DNA of 54,593 nucleotides from Thermoplasmata archaeon (lineage in GTDB: Archaea; Thermoplasmatota; Thermoplasmata; Lutacidiplasmatales; SKW197): NCBI GenBank assembly GCA_026414225.1, contig JAOAJK010000009.1, forward strand, positions 1 to 54,593, written 5' to 3'. The position numbers and the translations under genes were made by a program. Under the pieces are notes generated by a model. The model was not told the DNA's origin. It was given only the letters and a program-made list of their open reading frames with translations, and made no database searches. The stretch's first letter is position 1; the number at the start of each line of letters is the position of its first letter. Positions 26,251-34,279 of this stretch are shown here, piece by piece.

Positions 26251-27017
26251 TTTTCCGCCCCCATTCCGCCCTTCAGCAGCGGCACAAGCAGGATGCCTAT
26301 CGGTGTAAGGTCTAGCACATATTTCGCTCTCGAATGGCTCGTGCCCCGCATCTTCACCACCTGCATTGTTCTGAGCAAATCCCCCTTCCTCTCCAGATTT
26401 CCAAGAATGATGATGCCATCTGCAATTGCCTCCTCAACTCCATACATCGAGTATCGCTGCTCTGCAGGGGAAATTTCAGAAACAAGCAGGCTCGTGCACC
26501 CAAAGTCAGATAATGCCTTGCCCAGCTTCAGAATGAACTCCCTGATTTTCTCCTCGGTCTTCAGCTGGAAACATACGGAGGTGATGGAATCTATAACGAG
26601 GCGCTTAATCTGGAGCTCCCGCACAATTCCAGAGATTGCATTCACGAGCATGTGGATTTCTTCAAATGTAAACTCGGTTTTCCGCAAACCGAGGCGCTCA
26701 TAGAGGGCAGGCATGTCTATGAACACCAGTAAGCCCTGCTCGATCAACCTATCATCGAAAAATTCGTAGGGAATCAGGTTTGCAAGGAGTTTGGAGGAGG
26801 GTTCGGTGACCGAAATGAAGAGGCACTTTTCACCGGATAACGCTCCATGGACCAGAAACTCAAGTGAAAGCGTGGTCTTACCGGTGCCACAGCTACCCGT
26901 AACAAGAATCGTGTTGCCTCTGGGGATGCCTCCATTTAGAATGTTATCCAGCCCCTCAATTCCTGTCTTGCATCTTTCCCTTTGTATTCCTCTCTTTTCT
27001 GCTAACACATCTGTCAT
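26247..27017 (-). CDS. KaiC-like ATPase with intact Walker A
   Basis: 256 residues, one KaiC domain. Walker A G41SCGTGKT48, Walker B KRLVIDSITS, plus SEISPAEQRYSMYGVEEAIADGIIIL and MRGTSHSRAKYVLDLT, which are the conserved C-terminal KaiC elements. It is the only one of three adjacent paralogues with a functional-looking P-loop and is first in the operon. A TATA-like AATAATATAAC lies about 30 bases before the ATG. Likely a signalling ATPase; no attached kinase or HTH domain. Confidence 0.88.
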   Translation of the reverse strand: MTDVLAEKRGIQRERCKTGIEGLDNILNGGIPRGNTILVTGSCGTGKTTLSLEFLVHGALSGEKCLFISVTEPSSKLLANLIPYEFFDDRLIEQGLLVFIDMPALYERLGLRKTEFTFEEIHMLVNAISGIVRELQIKRLVIDSITSVCFQLKTEEKIREFILKLGKALSDFGCTSLLVSEISPAEQRYSMYGVEEAIADGIIILGNLERKGDLLRTMQVVKMRGTSHSRAKYVLDLTPIGILLVPLLKGGMGAEK

Positions 27018-27126
27018 TACCCTACCTAATAGTGTGAGGGGTTATATTATTTTTGCCTCACAGTGCTGAATGCCCTCAGCATGCATATGAACTACCTTTA
27101 AATATCCCATTTCCCTTGCGCCAACC

Positions 27127-28146
27127 ATGGGCGTGGACATTGCCTCCATAGTGGAAACGAAACCTGCGGCACTGGAAGACTTTTCAGGTAAAATAGTTGC
27201 AATTGACGGTTACAACACGCTCTACCAGTTTCTTGCAATCATCCGCCAGAGCGATGGGACATTGCTCATGGACTCAAGGGGAAGGGTTACCTCGCACCTG
27301 TCAGGGCTCTTCTACAGAACTGCGAATTTTCTGGAAACGGGGATAAAACCTGTGTTTGTGTTTGACGGTGAACCTTACCCGCAGAAACGGCGCACAATTG
27401 AGGGGCGGATTGCGGTAAAGGAGAAGGCGATGGAGGAATGGAAAAAGGCGCTAGAGGAGGGGGATATGGAGAGGGCAAAGTCCAAGGCACAGCAGACCTC
27501 CCACCTTACAAGGGAAATGGTCAGCCAGGCAAAGCAACTTCTGGGCTACATGGGAATCCCATGCATAGATGCACCCAGGGATGGAGAAGCCCAGGCAAGT
27601 TACCTCGTGCGGCGCGGTGATGCCCATTACAGTGGCTCCCAGGATTTTGATTCACTTCTTTTCGGAAGCCCAGCGCTCGTGCGAAATCTCGCGATCTCTG
27701 GCAAAAGAAAGCTCCCAAGAAAAAATGAGTATGTGGACATTAAGCCGGAGGCAATTTCACTTCAGGAGGTTCTCCAGAAGCATGGCCTCACATGGGAGCA
27801 GCTTGTGGATATCGGGATTCTCGTTGGCACGGATTTCAATGAAGGCGTCAGGGGCATCGGGGCAAAGAAGGCATTGAAGTTGATAAAGGAATTCGGAAGC
27901 ATCGAGAAAGTGATTGAAGCAAAGAAAATTGAGGTGCCTGGTTATGAGGAAACAAGGAAAATTTTTCTCCAGCCAGATGTCACGCAGGATTACTCCCTGA
28001 AATGGTCGCTGCCTGACACAGAAAAAATTGTGGATATGCTTTGCGAGGAGTTTGGGTTTTCGGAGGAGAGGGTGAGAAAAGCCCTCGGGTTTGTCGAGAC
28101 AAGAAAGATCCAGGGAATGCAGACCTCCCTTGACCAGTTCTTCTGA
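27127..28146 (+). CDS. fen: Flap endonuclease FEN1
   Basis: 339 residues. 5'-flap nuclease of replication and repair. Metal-binding acids D27, D80 (VFVFDGEP), the APRDGEAQASY block, and SQDFDSLLFG are in place; the H3TH loop VGTDFNEGVRGIGAKKALK binds DNA; the C-terminus QTSLDQFF is a PCNA-interacting PIP box. In the acidic block the usual first glutamate (E152 in P. furiosus numbering) is D152, a conservative change. TATA TTTAAATATCC is about 25 bases before the ATG, so leaderless. Confidence 0.96.
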   Translation: MGVDIASIVETKPAALEDFSGKIVAIDGYNTLYQFLAIIRQSDGTLLMDSRGRVTSHLSGLFYRTANFLETGIKPVFVFDGEPYPQKRRTIEGRIAVKEKAMEEWKKALEEGDMERAKSKAQQTSHLTREMVSQAKQLLGYMGIPCIDAPRDGEAQASYLVRRGDAHYSGSQDFDSLLFGSPALVRNLAISGKRKLPRKNEYVDIKPEAISLQEVLQKHGLTWEQLVDIGILVGTDFNEGVRGIGAKKALKLIKEFGSIEKVIEAKKIEVPGYEETRKIFLQPDVTQDYSLKWSLPDTEKIVDMLCEEFGFSEERVRKALGFVETRKIQGMQTSLDQFF

Positions 28147-28148
28147 CT

Positions 28149-29114
28149 ATGCGGGAATTTCTGGGAAGAAGGGTAATCTGCGCCCCCATGGCGGCCGTCA
28201 CCTCCGCTGACTTTCGTTACATGGTTAGAAAGTTTACTGACACGCTCGTTTTCTCAGAGATGTGCAGTGCCCACGCGCTGGTGCATAACCCGAATCTGCT
28301 CACTGCCAGGATTTACGCGTGGGACCACCCGATTGCCCTTCAGATTTACGGGGCAAACCCGGGGAAAATGGTGGAGGCAGCGAAAATTGCGGAGAAACTG
28401 GGTGCCGATGTGCTTGACATAAACATGGGATGTGCAAGAAGGATTATAACCAAACAGGGGGCCGGTGCTGCATTCCTTAAGAAACCGGAATTCGCAAGAA
28501 ATCTGATAAGAGAACTGATAAAAAATGTTTCAATTCCAGTGAGCTTGAAAACGCGGATTGGATGGGACAAATTTCAACCCGGTTTTTTTGAACAAATTTC
28601 GGATTGTGACCTTGCCTTCCTCACAATCCACGGGAGAACCGCAAGGGCAGGGTTCAGCGGGGATGTGGATACGGGGGCAATTGCCAGTGTGAAGAAAATT
28701 TTGAGTGTGCCGGTTGTTGGTAACGGCAACCTCTTCACGCCGGGAAAGGCGGTAGAGATGCTGGAGAAAACCGGGTGCGATGCGGTGATGGTGGCGAGGG
28801 GCATGATGGGGAGGCCCAGATTTGCAGAAGCGTGCATAAACGCAGTGAATGGAGAACCCGTCCGCGAGGTTTCGGAGGAGGAGATAATTTCAGACCTGCT
28901 GGAGCATGCCAGAAAATTCTGTGAAATAAATGCGACCACTTCCCTTAAGAAATTTCGCCAGCATATTTACTGGTACTTCAAAACCTTCAGAAAAACACCC
29001 GAATTCTACGATAGAATTCAGAAGGTGAATGATTACAACCATCTCGAGGCGTTTGTGGAATGGTTTTCTGGCAGTGTACCCTCAGCACGGGAAAATGGCT
29101 CACACCAGGCATAG
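28149..29114 (+). CDS. dus: tRNA-dihydrouridine synthase family protein
   Basis: FMN-dependent TIM-barrel enzyme reducing uridines in tRNA. VICAPMAAVTSADFRYM, PIALQIYGANPGKM, LDINMGCARRIITKQGAGAAFLK (catalytic cysteine in NMGC), SLKTRIGW, FLTIHGRTARAGFSG, VVGNGNLFTPGKA and MVARGMMGRPRF are the Dus motifs in order. The catalytic region is NMGCA rather than NMGCP. 321 residues, normal length. It starts two bases after fen and is probably in the same operon. The target position on tRNA is unknown. Confidence 0.9.
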   Translation: MREFLGRRVICAPMAAVTSADFRYMVRKFTDTLVFSEMCSAHALVHNPNLLTARIYAWDHPIALQIYGANPGKMVEAAKIAEKLGADVLDINMGCARRIITKQGAGAAFLKKPEFARNLIRELIKNVSIPVSLKTRIGWDKFQPGFFEQISDCDLAFLTIHGRTARAGFSGDVDTGAIASVKKILSVPVVGNGNLFTPGKAVEMLEKTGCDAVMVARGMMGRPRFAEACINAVNGEPVREVSEEEIISDLLEHARKFCEINATTSLKKFRQHIYWYFKTFRKTPEFYDRIQKVNDYNHLEAFVEWFSGSVPSARENGSHQA

Positions 29115-29200
29115 CCGCCCAATCCTCATTTCCAGCCACTGAGGGCGGAAAGGAGATGGATTCGGTGATAAAAGGTTTTACCGCCTGCGGTCAACCCGCC
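29100..29200 (+). terminator. Hairpin-forming region after dus
   Basis: CCGCCC (29117-29122) can pair with GGGCGG (about 29144-29149), and CCGCCTGCGG (about 29180-29189) is a short hairpin. The stretch then runs into AAAAAAAGG and the next promoter. Role as terminator or processing site is inference. Confidence 0.3.
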
Positions 29201-29244
29201 GCACATAAAAAAAGGATTATATACTACATGATGCTTGCCCAATT

Positions 29245-29802
29245 ATGAGGAAAAAAACATCAACGCCGCACGGAAGAAAAGATGTACCTGTCGTGGAAAT
29301 GGAGGGCGTGGAGGAGAATGATGATGCGTTCAGCGAACTCGCTGCGATGGCTGAGGAATTTGGCACTGACATTGATACCATTGGCGAACATTTTGAAAAG
29401 TTTACAGAATGTGGCATTCTCCAGCCCGAGGAACTCGAGGCGGACCTTTTCTCTCAAGAATTCAAGGATGCAGTTTTCCGGAAGATGGAAGAGGTGGACG
29501 CAGGAGAAGTCGAAATCGTTTCAGATGATACGGTCGGCGCGGATGAAATCCGTCTGATGGAGGCGGTTGGCTACATAACTCTCGAGAAACTTGTTGACAG
29601 CGGCATTCTCAACCTAACTGACGAAGAAGCCCTTGAACAGGAATTTGAGAAAATCATGAAATCCATGCTCTTCCTGCTCTATGTCTCTGGCGAGTTTGAT
29701 ACCATGCTGGAGAGATGTGCGGGGAAGGAGAAGGCAAAAACCAAGAAGCACACAAAGAAGCCAGTAGCAAAGAAAGTAAAGAAGGGGAAGAAAAAGAGGT
29801 AA
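29245..29802 (+). CDS. Acidic hypothetical protein with Lys-rich tail
   Basis: 185 residues. The first 155 are strongly acidic and helical (EEFGTDIDTIGEHFEKF, DEEALEQEFEKIMKSMLFLLYVSGEFDTML), the last 25 are nearly all Lys, Thr, Ala (KTKKHTKKPVAKKVKKGKKK). The bipolar charge suggests binding to nucleic acid or ribosome by the tail. Not recognised as a family. The TATA GATTATATAC is about 26 bases before the ATG. It is followed by dtdA after 17 bases; the two may be cotranscribed. Confidence 0.75.
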   Translation: MRKKTSTPHGRKDVPVVEMEGVEENDDAFSELAAMAEEFGTDIDTIGEHFEKFTECGILQPEELEADLFSQEFKDAVFRKMEEVDAGEVEIVSDDTVGADEIRLMEAVGYITLEKLVDSGILNLTDEEALEQEFEKIMKSMLFLLYVSGEFDTMLERCAGKEKAKTKKHTKKPVAKKVKKGKKKR

Positions 29803-29819
29803 GCCAGAACAGTGAGAGG

Positions 29820-30647
29820 ATGCACCTCCTGGTTGCTTCTGAGCCAGATATAGCAAGTATGAGCATCAGGGAGACGCTGCTTTCAATCGCAAAGTGGGAA
29901 GCTCTGCCCGAGCGATTTGAGGGCAATTCTGTCTATAAATACCGGGATCTCCTTTTAATCACTGTAAATAAGCTCCACATTTACGCTGAGAACCTTGACA
30001 GGGATGTAAAAGCCGCCGGCTTTGATTTCGATAAAATCATTGTTCTTTCAAGGCACCGGAGCGAGACCGAAATTCCCACGCTAACCGTGCATCCAGTGGG
30101 AAACTTCGGCAGGGCGGAATTCGGTGGCAGGGATTTTGATTTTGCTCCGGCAGCACCTGAACTCATGGGGTCTGCCCTCAGAAAACTGGTGAAATTGGGG
30201 GGTAAAATGGACTACAAAATTTCACTTGAGGTAACCCACCACGGTCCTTTTGTGGAGACCCCCATAATGTTCATAGAAATCGGAAGCAATGAGACGAGGT
30301 GGAAAGACCCAGTTGCAGCAGAGGTGATTGCGAAGACAGTGCTTGAACTTGAGGGAACTGAGTATCCGGTGGTTGTTGGGATTGGTGGCGGGCATTACGC
30401 ACCGAGATATACTGAAATGGCAACTGGAAAAAAGCTCAACTTTGCCCACATGGTGCCCGAGTACGCGGTTCCTGTGTTGACCACAGACACACTTGAAAAG
30501 GTGGTTTCAAAACCGAAGCCGGATTATATTTACATCCACGAGAAAGGGCTGAAGAAGGAGAACCTACGCAGACTCGAGGAGCTTCTTGAGTCCTTCACCA
30601 TTCCCCGTTGTTCCAGCAATGACTTCGAACCGTTTGTTGTTAGTTAG
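29820..30647 (+). CDS. dtdA: D-aminoacyl-tRNA deacylase DtdA
   Basis: Archaea/plant type deacylase (zinc dependent, unrelated to bacterial Dtd) that frees tRNA from D-amino acids. IIVLSRHRSETEIPTLTVHPVGN, LEVTHHGPFVETPIMFIEIGS and VVVGIGGGHYAPRYTE are family signatures with likely metal ligands (His pairs). ATG 29820 gives 275 residues, the usual length; the earlier in-frame ATG 29715 lies inside the previous gene. GTGAGAGG directly precedes the start. Confidence 0.93.
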   Translation: MHLLVASEPDIASMSIRETLLSIAKWEALPERFEGNSVYKYRDLLLITVNKLHIYAENLDRDVKAAGFDFDKIIVLSRHRSETEIPTLTVHPVGNFGRAEFGGRDFDFAPAAPELMGSALRKLVKLGGKMDYKISLEVTHHGPFVETPIMFIEIGSNETRWKDPVAAEVIAKTVLELEGTEYPVVVGIGGGHYAPRYTEMATGKKLNFAHMVPEYAVPVLTTDTLEKVVSKPKPDYIYIHEKGLKKENLRRLEELLESFTIPRCSSNDFEPFVVS

Positions 30648-30771
30648 AGCATTCGCGAGGGTTCATCTGTCTGAAGTATCCAGGCATGCCAGATGTGTAA
30701 TATCAACCTACCCCGTGGACCATAGAAACTTAAATGTATTATCTACCACCAGCAGAAAAAAAACACCCACT

Positions 30772-30797
30772 GCGGGATCCCCGCATTCCGCGGAATG
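30772..30797. promoter_or_regulatory. Adjacent inverted repeats upstream of the transporter
   Basis: GCGGG-ATC-CCCGC (30772-30784) is followed without gap by a perfect 14-base palindrome CATTCCGCGGAATG (30784-30797). They lie in a 210-base non-coding stretch about 30 bases upstream of the transporter's TATA candidate (TTTTAATA, about 30827-30834). A dimeric regulator site is a reasonable inference; no bound factor is known. Confidence 0.5.
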
Positions 30798-30857
30798 TAA
30801 ACGCCCCGGCTAGAACTTTCACAGAATTTTAATACCCCTAACATATCCTCCTCCTGA

Positions 30858-33086
30858 ATGGCGAGCCAACTCACACCAAAGCTTTCCTTTCGCAGGGAAC
30901 TGGGGCTTTTAGAGGCAACGATGATAGGTGTGGGAGCGATGACTGGGGCGAGCATTTTCATACTCGCTGGCACGGCGGTGGAACTTGCTGGACCCGCCGC
31001 AATTGTCGTGATTTTCCTTAATGCCTTTGTAACCCTGCTCACAGCCCTTGGCTATGCTGAGATGGGTGCCAGCTATCCAGAGGCAGGCGGAGGTTATCTC
31101 TGGGTGAAGAAGAGCCTCCCCAAACCCTTCGATTTTGTAAGTGGCTGGATTTCGTGGTTCGGGCACACGATTGCGTGCGCGTTCTACACCGTGGTATTTG
31201 CAATGGGAATTGACTGGCTTATCTCCATTTATGGCTTCACCGTCAGTTTTCCCTATTTCCACCAGGCCCTGATTCTCACGGTGCTGGGAATCTTCACAAC
31301 AATAAACATCCTCGGCTCCAAAACCACTGGAAGGACGGAAACCATTATTACCCTCTCCCAGATTGCAATCATCCTGTTCTTCGTTGTTGCGGGTGTTCTC
31401 GCCCTCTTCCGCAACCCGGAGGCATGGAGCCACTTCACCCCCTTCTTCCCGAGGATAGATGGAATCTTTGTAGCAATGGGTGTGCTCTTCATTGCATTTG
31501 AGGGTTACGAAATAATTGCCCAATCAGCTGAGGAGGTTAAAAACCCTGAGAAGAACATTCCGAGAGCAATCCTGCTTTCGGTTGGAATTGTGATGCTGCT
31601 CTATGTGGCACTTCTCATCGCTCTTCTGGCAATTCTCCCAGTTGAAGAAATTGCAGGGATGGGAGAGTTTGCGGTTATCGGTGGAATTTCGCAGGTGATA
31701 CCGAAATACGGTGCAGGAATAATGATTATCGGGCTGCTGATAGGCACCACCGCAACCCTCAACGCCACAATTTATTCCTCAGCCAGAGTTTCATTTGCGA
31801 TGGGCAGGGACGGCACCTTCCCCAAGTTCTTCGGCAAAATTCATCCGAAAACAAGAACCCCTTACATTTCGACCCTCATCTCCGCATGCCTGATTGGATC
31901 TATTGCAATCGCCCTTCCCATCAGGGACATCGTGGCTTCCGCGGATATAATGTTCCTGCTGCTGTTCATCCTCACAAATATCTCCTGGATTCTGCTGCGC
32001 TATGGCGAACCCAATGTGAAGAAACCTTTCAAAGTTCCGCTTTTCCCGCTCGTGCCCGTGCTTGCAATTATCACGATGTGTGCGATTGCGGTGATGCTGT
32101 ATTCCTTCAGCCAGGTGGCATGGTATCTCGCGATTATCTGGATTGAGATCGGGGCTGCTGTCCACTATTTCGGGGGAGGGCAGAGAAGGGTCGAGGAGCG
32201 GGCGGATGAACGCAGCGTGCTCGGGGAAATGATAAGCATAGACAGGAAAAAATACAGTGTGCTTGTGTGTGTCCCGCCTGGAGATAATGTTGTGCCGATG
32301 GTCCACATGGCTTCCAAGATTGCGAGAAACAACAGGGGGGATGTCCTTCTCTACTCGGTCATTGAGGTTCCAAGACAGATTTCGATCAAGAGCATTGGTT
32401 ACAGGGATGCGGAGGAAACTGTGAAGAAGCTTGAAAAACTGAGAACGATAACCAGGAAATACGACATCGCCTCGGATTACTTCATAAGCGTGTCCCACAC
32501 CCTTGTCGATGCCATTGCAGATTTTGCGGAGGAAGTGGATGCGAATCTGGTGATACTCGGGTGGCGGGGGCGGTTCAAGAAGGGATTCATTCTGGGAAGC
32601 CATCTACCCGCATTGCTGAAAAAGATAAAGGCGGACACTGTAATTTACAAACCCCCGCACGGGAAGGTACCGAATAAAGTCACGCTGGTAAACAAGCTCG
32701 GCTCCGATTTGAGTTTGGCAATGAAGATCGCCCATCTTGTAGCAAAGGAATACAGTGCGGAAGTGGAAATTCTGAATGTGGTGCCGGAAAGAAAGCGCAT
32801 AAATGTGGCAATTGAGATGTTTGCAAGCATCGAGGGGAGTTTCAAGCAGGAGGCAATTCCTGTGCGGAGTTCCTATATCGTGCTGAGCGAAATCAAGCAC
32901 AAGCTTCAGGGGATCAACACCGGCTTTCTGATAATGAATGCTGACGACATCTGGGATGTGGTGGAATACCTCCTCGGAACAAAGATTTCTTCTATGGAGA
33001 AGGCAAAATTCGGCGTGTTCCTTGTGCACAGGTACAAGAAGGAGGAAAAGCTCAGCGGCGAGGAAATCGCAATGATGCACCATTAA
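30858..33086 (+). CDS. APC family amino acid permease with two C-terminal Usp domains
   Basis: 742 residues. About 12 transmembrane helices (20-440) with the APC signature IGVGAMTGASIFILAG and EMGASYPEAGGGYLWVKKSL; IAFEGYEIIAQSAEEVKNPEKNIPRAI is the conserved helix 6-7 region. After about 460 come two universal-stress-protein-like domains (KKYSVLVCVPPGDNVVPMVHMASKIA; VTLVNKLGSDLSLAMKIAHLVAKEYSA), the first with a VILGWRGRFKKGFILGSH ATP-loop-like motif. Such fusions are known among archaeal APC transporters and suggest nucleotide control of uptake. Substrate not determinable. Probably leaderless from TATA at about 30830. Confidence 0.9.
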   Translation: MASQLTPKLSFRRELGLLEATMIGVGAMTGASIFILAGTAVELAGPAAIVVIFLNAFVTLLTALGYAEMGASYPEAGGGYLWVKKSLPKPFDFVSGWISWFGHTIACAFYTVVFAMGIDWLISIYGFTVSFPYFHQALILTVLGIFTTINILGSKTTGRTETIITLSQIAIILFFVVAGVLALFRNPEAWSHFTPFFPRIDGIFVAMGVLFIAFEGYEIIAQSAEEVKNPEKNIPRAILLSVGIVMLLYVALLIALLAILPVEEIAGMGEFAVIGGISQVIPKYGAGIMIIGLLIGTTATLNATIYSSARVSFAMGRDGTFPKFFGKIHPKTRTPYISTLISACLIGSIAIALPIRDIVASADIMFLLLFILTNISWILLRYGEPNVKKPFKVPLFPLVPVLAIITMCAIAVMLYSFSQVAWYLAIIWIEIGAAVHYFGGGQRRVEERADERSVLGEMISIDRKKYSVLVCVPPGDNVVPMVHMASKIARNNRGDVLLYSVIEVPRQISIKSIGYRDAEETVKKLEKLRTITRKYDIASDYFISVSHTLVDAIADFAEEVDANLVILGWRGRFKKGFILGSHLPALLKKIKADTVIYKPPHGKVPNKVTLVNKLGSDLSLAMKIAHLVAKEYSAEVEILNVVPERKRINVAIEMFASIEGSFKQEAIPVRSSYIVLSEIKHKLQGINTGFLIMNADDIWDVVEYLLGTKISSMEKAKFGVFLVHRYKKEEKLSGEEIAMMHH

Positions 33087-33128
33087 GGTTGGCGAAGTAA
33101 AATATAACCCCTCTCCTTTTTTCCTAGC

Positions 33129-34031
33129 ATGGAAGTCATCTTCCTCGGCACTGGAGGCACTGTGCCCACACCTGAGAGGAACACCGTGGCTGTGGCTGTA
33201 AGAGTTGATAACGAGGTGGTGCTCTTTGACTGCTGTGAGGGTTGCCAGAAACAGATAATGAGGAGCACGGTGAGCTTCATGAAAATAAAGAAGGTGTTCA
33301 TCACCCACTTCCACGGTGACCACTTCCTCGGATTGCCAGGGATGCTCCAGACAATGGGGCTCCTTGGAAGAACCGCACCGCTTGAAATTTACGGGCCTGA
33401 AGGCGCCGAGGGATTCATTGAAAATCTGCTTGAAACGGGTTACTACGGGCTGGATTTTGATGTGAGGGCGAGGGACCTAAAACCCGGGAACACTGTTCAG
33501 GAAGCGAAGTTCACGGTTGAAGCAATATCGCTGAACCACCTTGTGCCCACAAATGGCTACCTTCTCAGGGAGAAGACCCGTCCTGGCAGATTTTACCCTG
33601 AAAAGGCGGAAGAACTGGGAGTTCCGAAAAGATTTTACGGGAAGTTACAGAGAGGAGAGTGTATGAAGGTAGGGGAGAGGGAAATCACGCCAGATATGGT
33701 CATGGGACCCCCGCGGAGGGGAATTTCGGTTGCCTACTGTACGGACACCACCCCCGACTGGGACACTGGGGCTGCAAAGGATTGCTCGCTGCTGATACAC
33801 GACGCCACTGGCTGCGATGCGCTGAAGGAAAAACTCAATACATTTGGACACAGCACTGCAAGGCAGGCGGCCGAGATAGCAAAGAAATGCAATGCAGGAA
33901 AGCTCGCGCTGATTCATTATAGCCAAAGATACAGGGAAGTCAGCGGGCTCCTGGAGGAGGCAAGGGTGATTTTTCAGAACACGTTTGCACCTCGTGACCT
34001 TGATACCGTGATGCTGAAACATGAGGACTGA
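33129..34031 (+). CDS. rnz: Ribonuclease Z (tRNase Z)
   Basis: 300 residues, metallo-beta-lactamase fold nuclease that removes tRNA 3' trailers. Metal motif H60FHGDH65, preceded by VVLFDCCEGCQKQ, then the flexible arm region (GRFYPEKAEELGVPKRFYG), LLIHDATG, FGHSTARQAAEIAKK and LIHYSQRY. All metal-ligand positions are filled. Since four of five tRNA genes here lack encoded CCA, the enzyme is needed for their 3' maturation. TATA AAATATAACC about 27 bases upstream, leaderless. Confidence 0.94.
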   Translation: MEVIFLGTGGTVPTPERNTVAVAVRVDNEVVLFDCCEGCQKQIMRSTVSFMKIKKVFITHFHGDHFLGLPGMLQTMGLLGRTAPLEIYGPEGAEGFIENLLETGYYGLDFDVRARDLKPGNTVQEAKFTVEAISLNHLVPTNGYLLREKTRPGRFYPEKAEELGVPKRFYGKLQRGECMKVGEREITPDMVMGPPRRGISVAYCTDTTPDWDTGAAKDCSLLIHDATGCDALKEKLNTFGHSTARQAAEIAKKCNAGKLALIHYSQRYREVSGLLEEARVIFQNTFAPRDLDTVMLKHED

Positions 34032-34106
34032 GCGAAACCGTGATTTTGGAAAAAACTGTTTAAAATTTTTTTTGACGCCCGGCAGTAAACCTGGCTACCG
34101 TTCTAC

Positions 34107-34132
34107 TATATAAAACTAATCCGTGAAATCAC
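34107..34132 (+). promoter_or_regulatory. Strong TATA box with overlapping downstream inverted repeat
   Basis: TATATAAAA (34107-34115) is followed by CCGTGAAATCAC; the core GTGA-AA-TCAC is at 34123-34132, just before the expected start site (about 34136). The same 12 bases recur at 36862-36873. No long gene follows on the plus strand, only a 14-codon ORF. Confidence 0.5.
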
Positions 34133-34183
34133 ATTTTACATTTATGAGGCGGGGTGCCCATATGTCCATGGGAGGTATGCAAA

Positions 34184-34228
34184 ATGAATGGACCAGGTGC
34201 ACCACCGCCTTGGATACCAGGATACTGA
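34184..34228 (+). other. Possible 14-codon peptide ORF or gene remnant
   Basis: ATG at 34184 follows GGAGGT by seven bases and opens MNGPGAPPPWIPGY before TGA. It sits about 48 bases downstream of the predicted start site of the 34107 promoter. The good ribosome-binding site and promoter argue for expression; the length and composition do not allow a functional claim. It could be the N-terminus of a decayed gene. Confidence 0.3.
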
Positions 34229-34249
34229 GGGAGTATTTAAATATTCCCT
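34228..34249. repeat. 22-base near-perfect palindrome
   Basis: AGGGA and TCCCT flank TATTTAAATA with only one mismatched pair, 22 bases in all. It lies between the short ORF and the stop of the minus-strand STAND gene. It could end transcription from both sides or be a protein-binding site. Confidence 0.45.
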
Positions 34250-34279
34250 ATGAAAAATTTTTCTCCTTTCTCCCCATTT

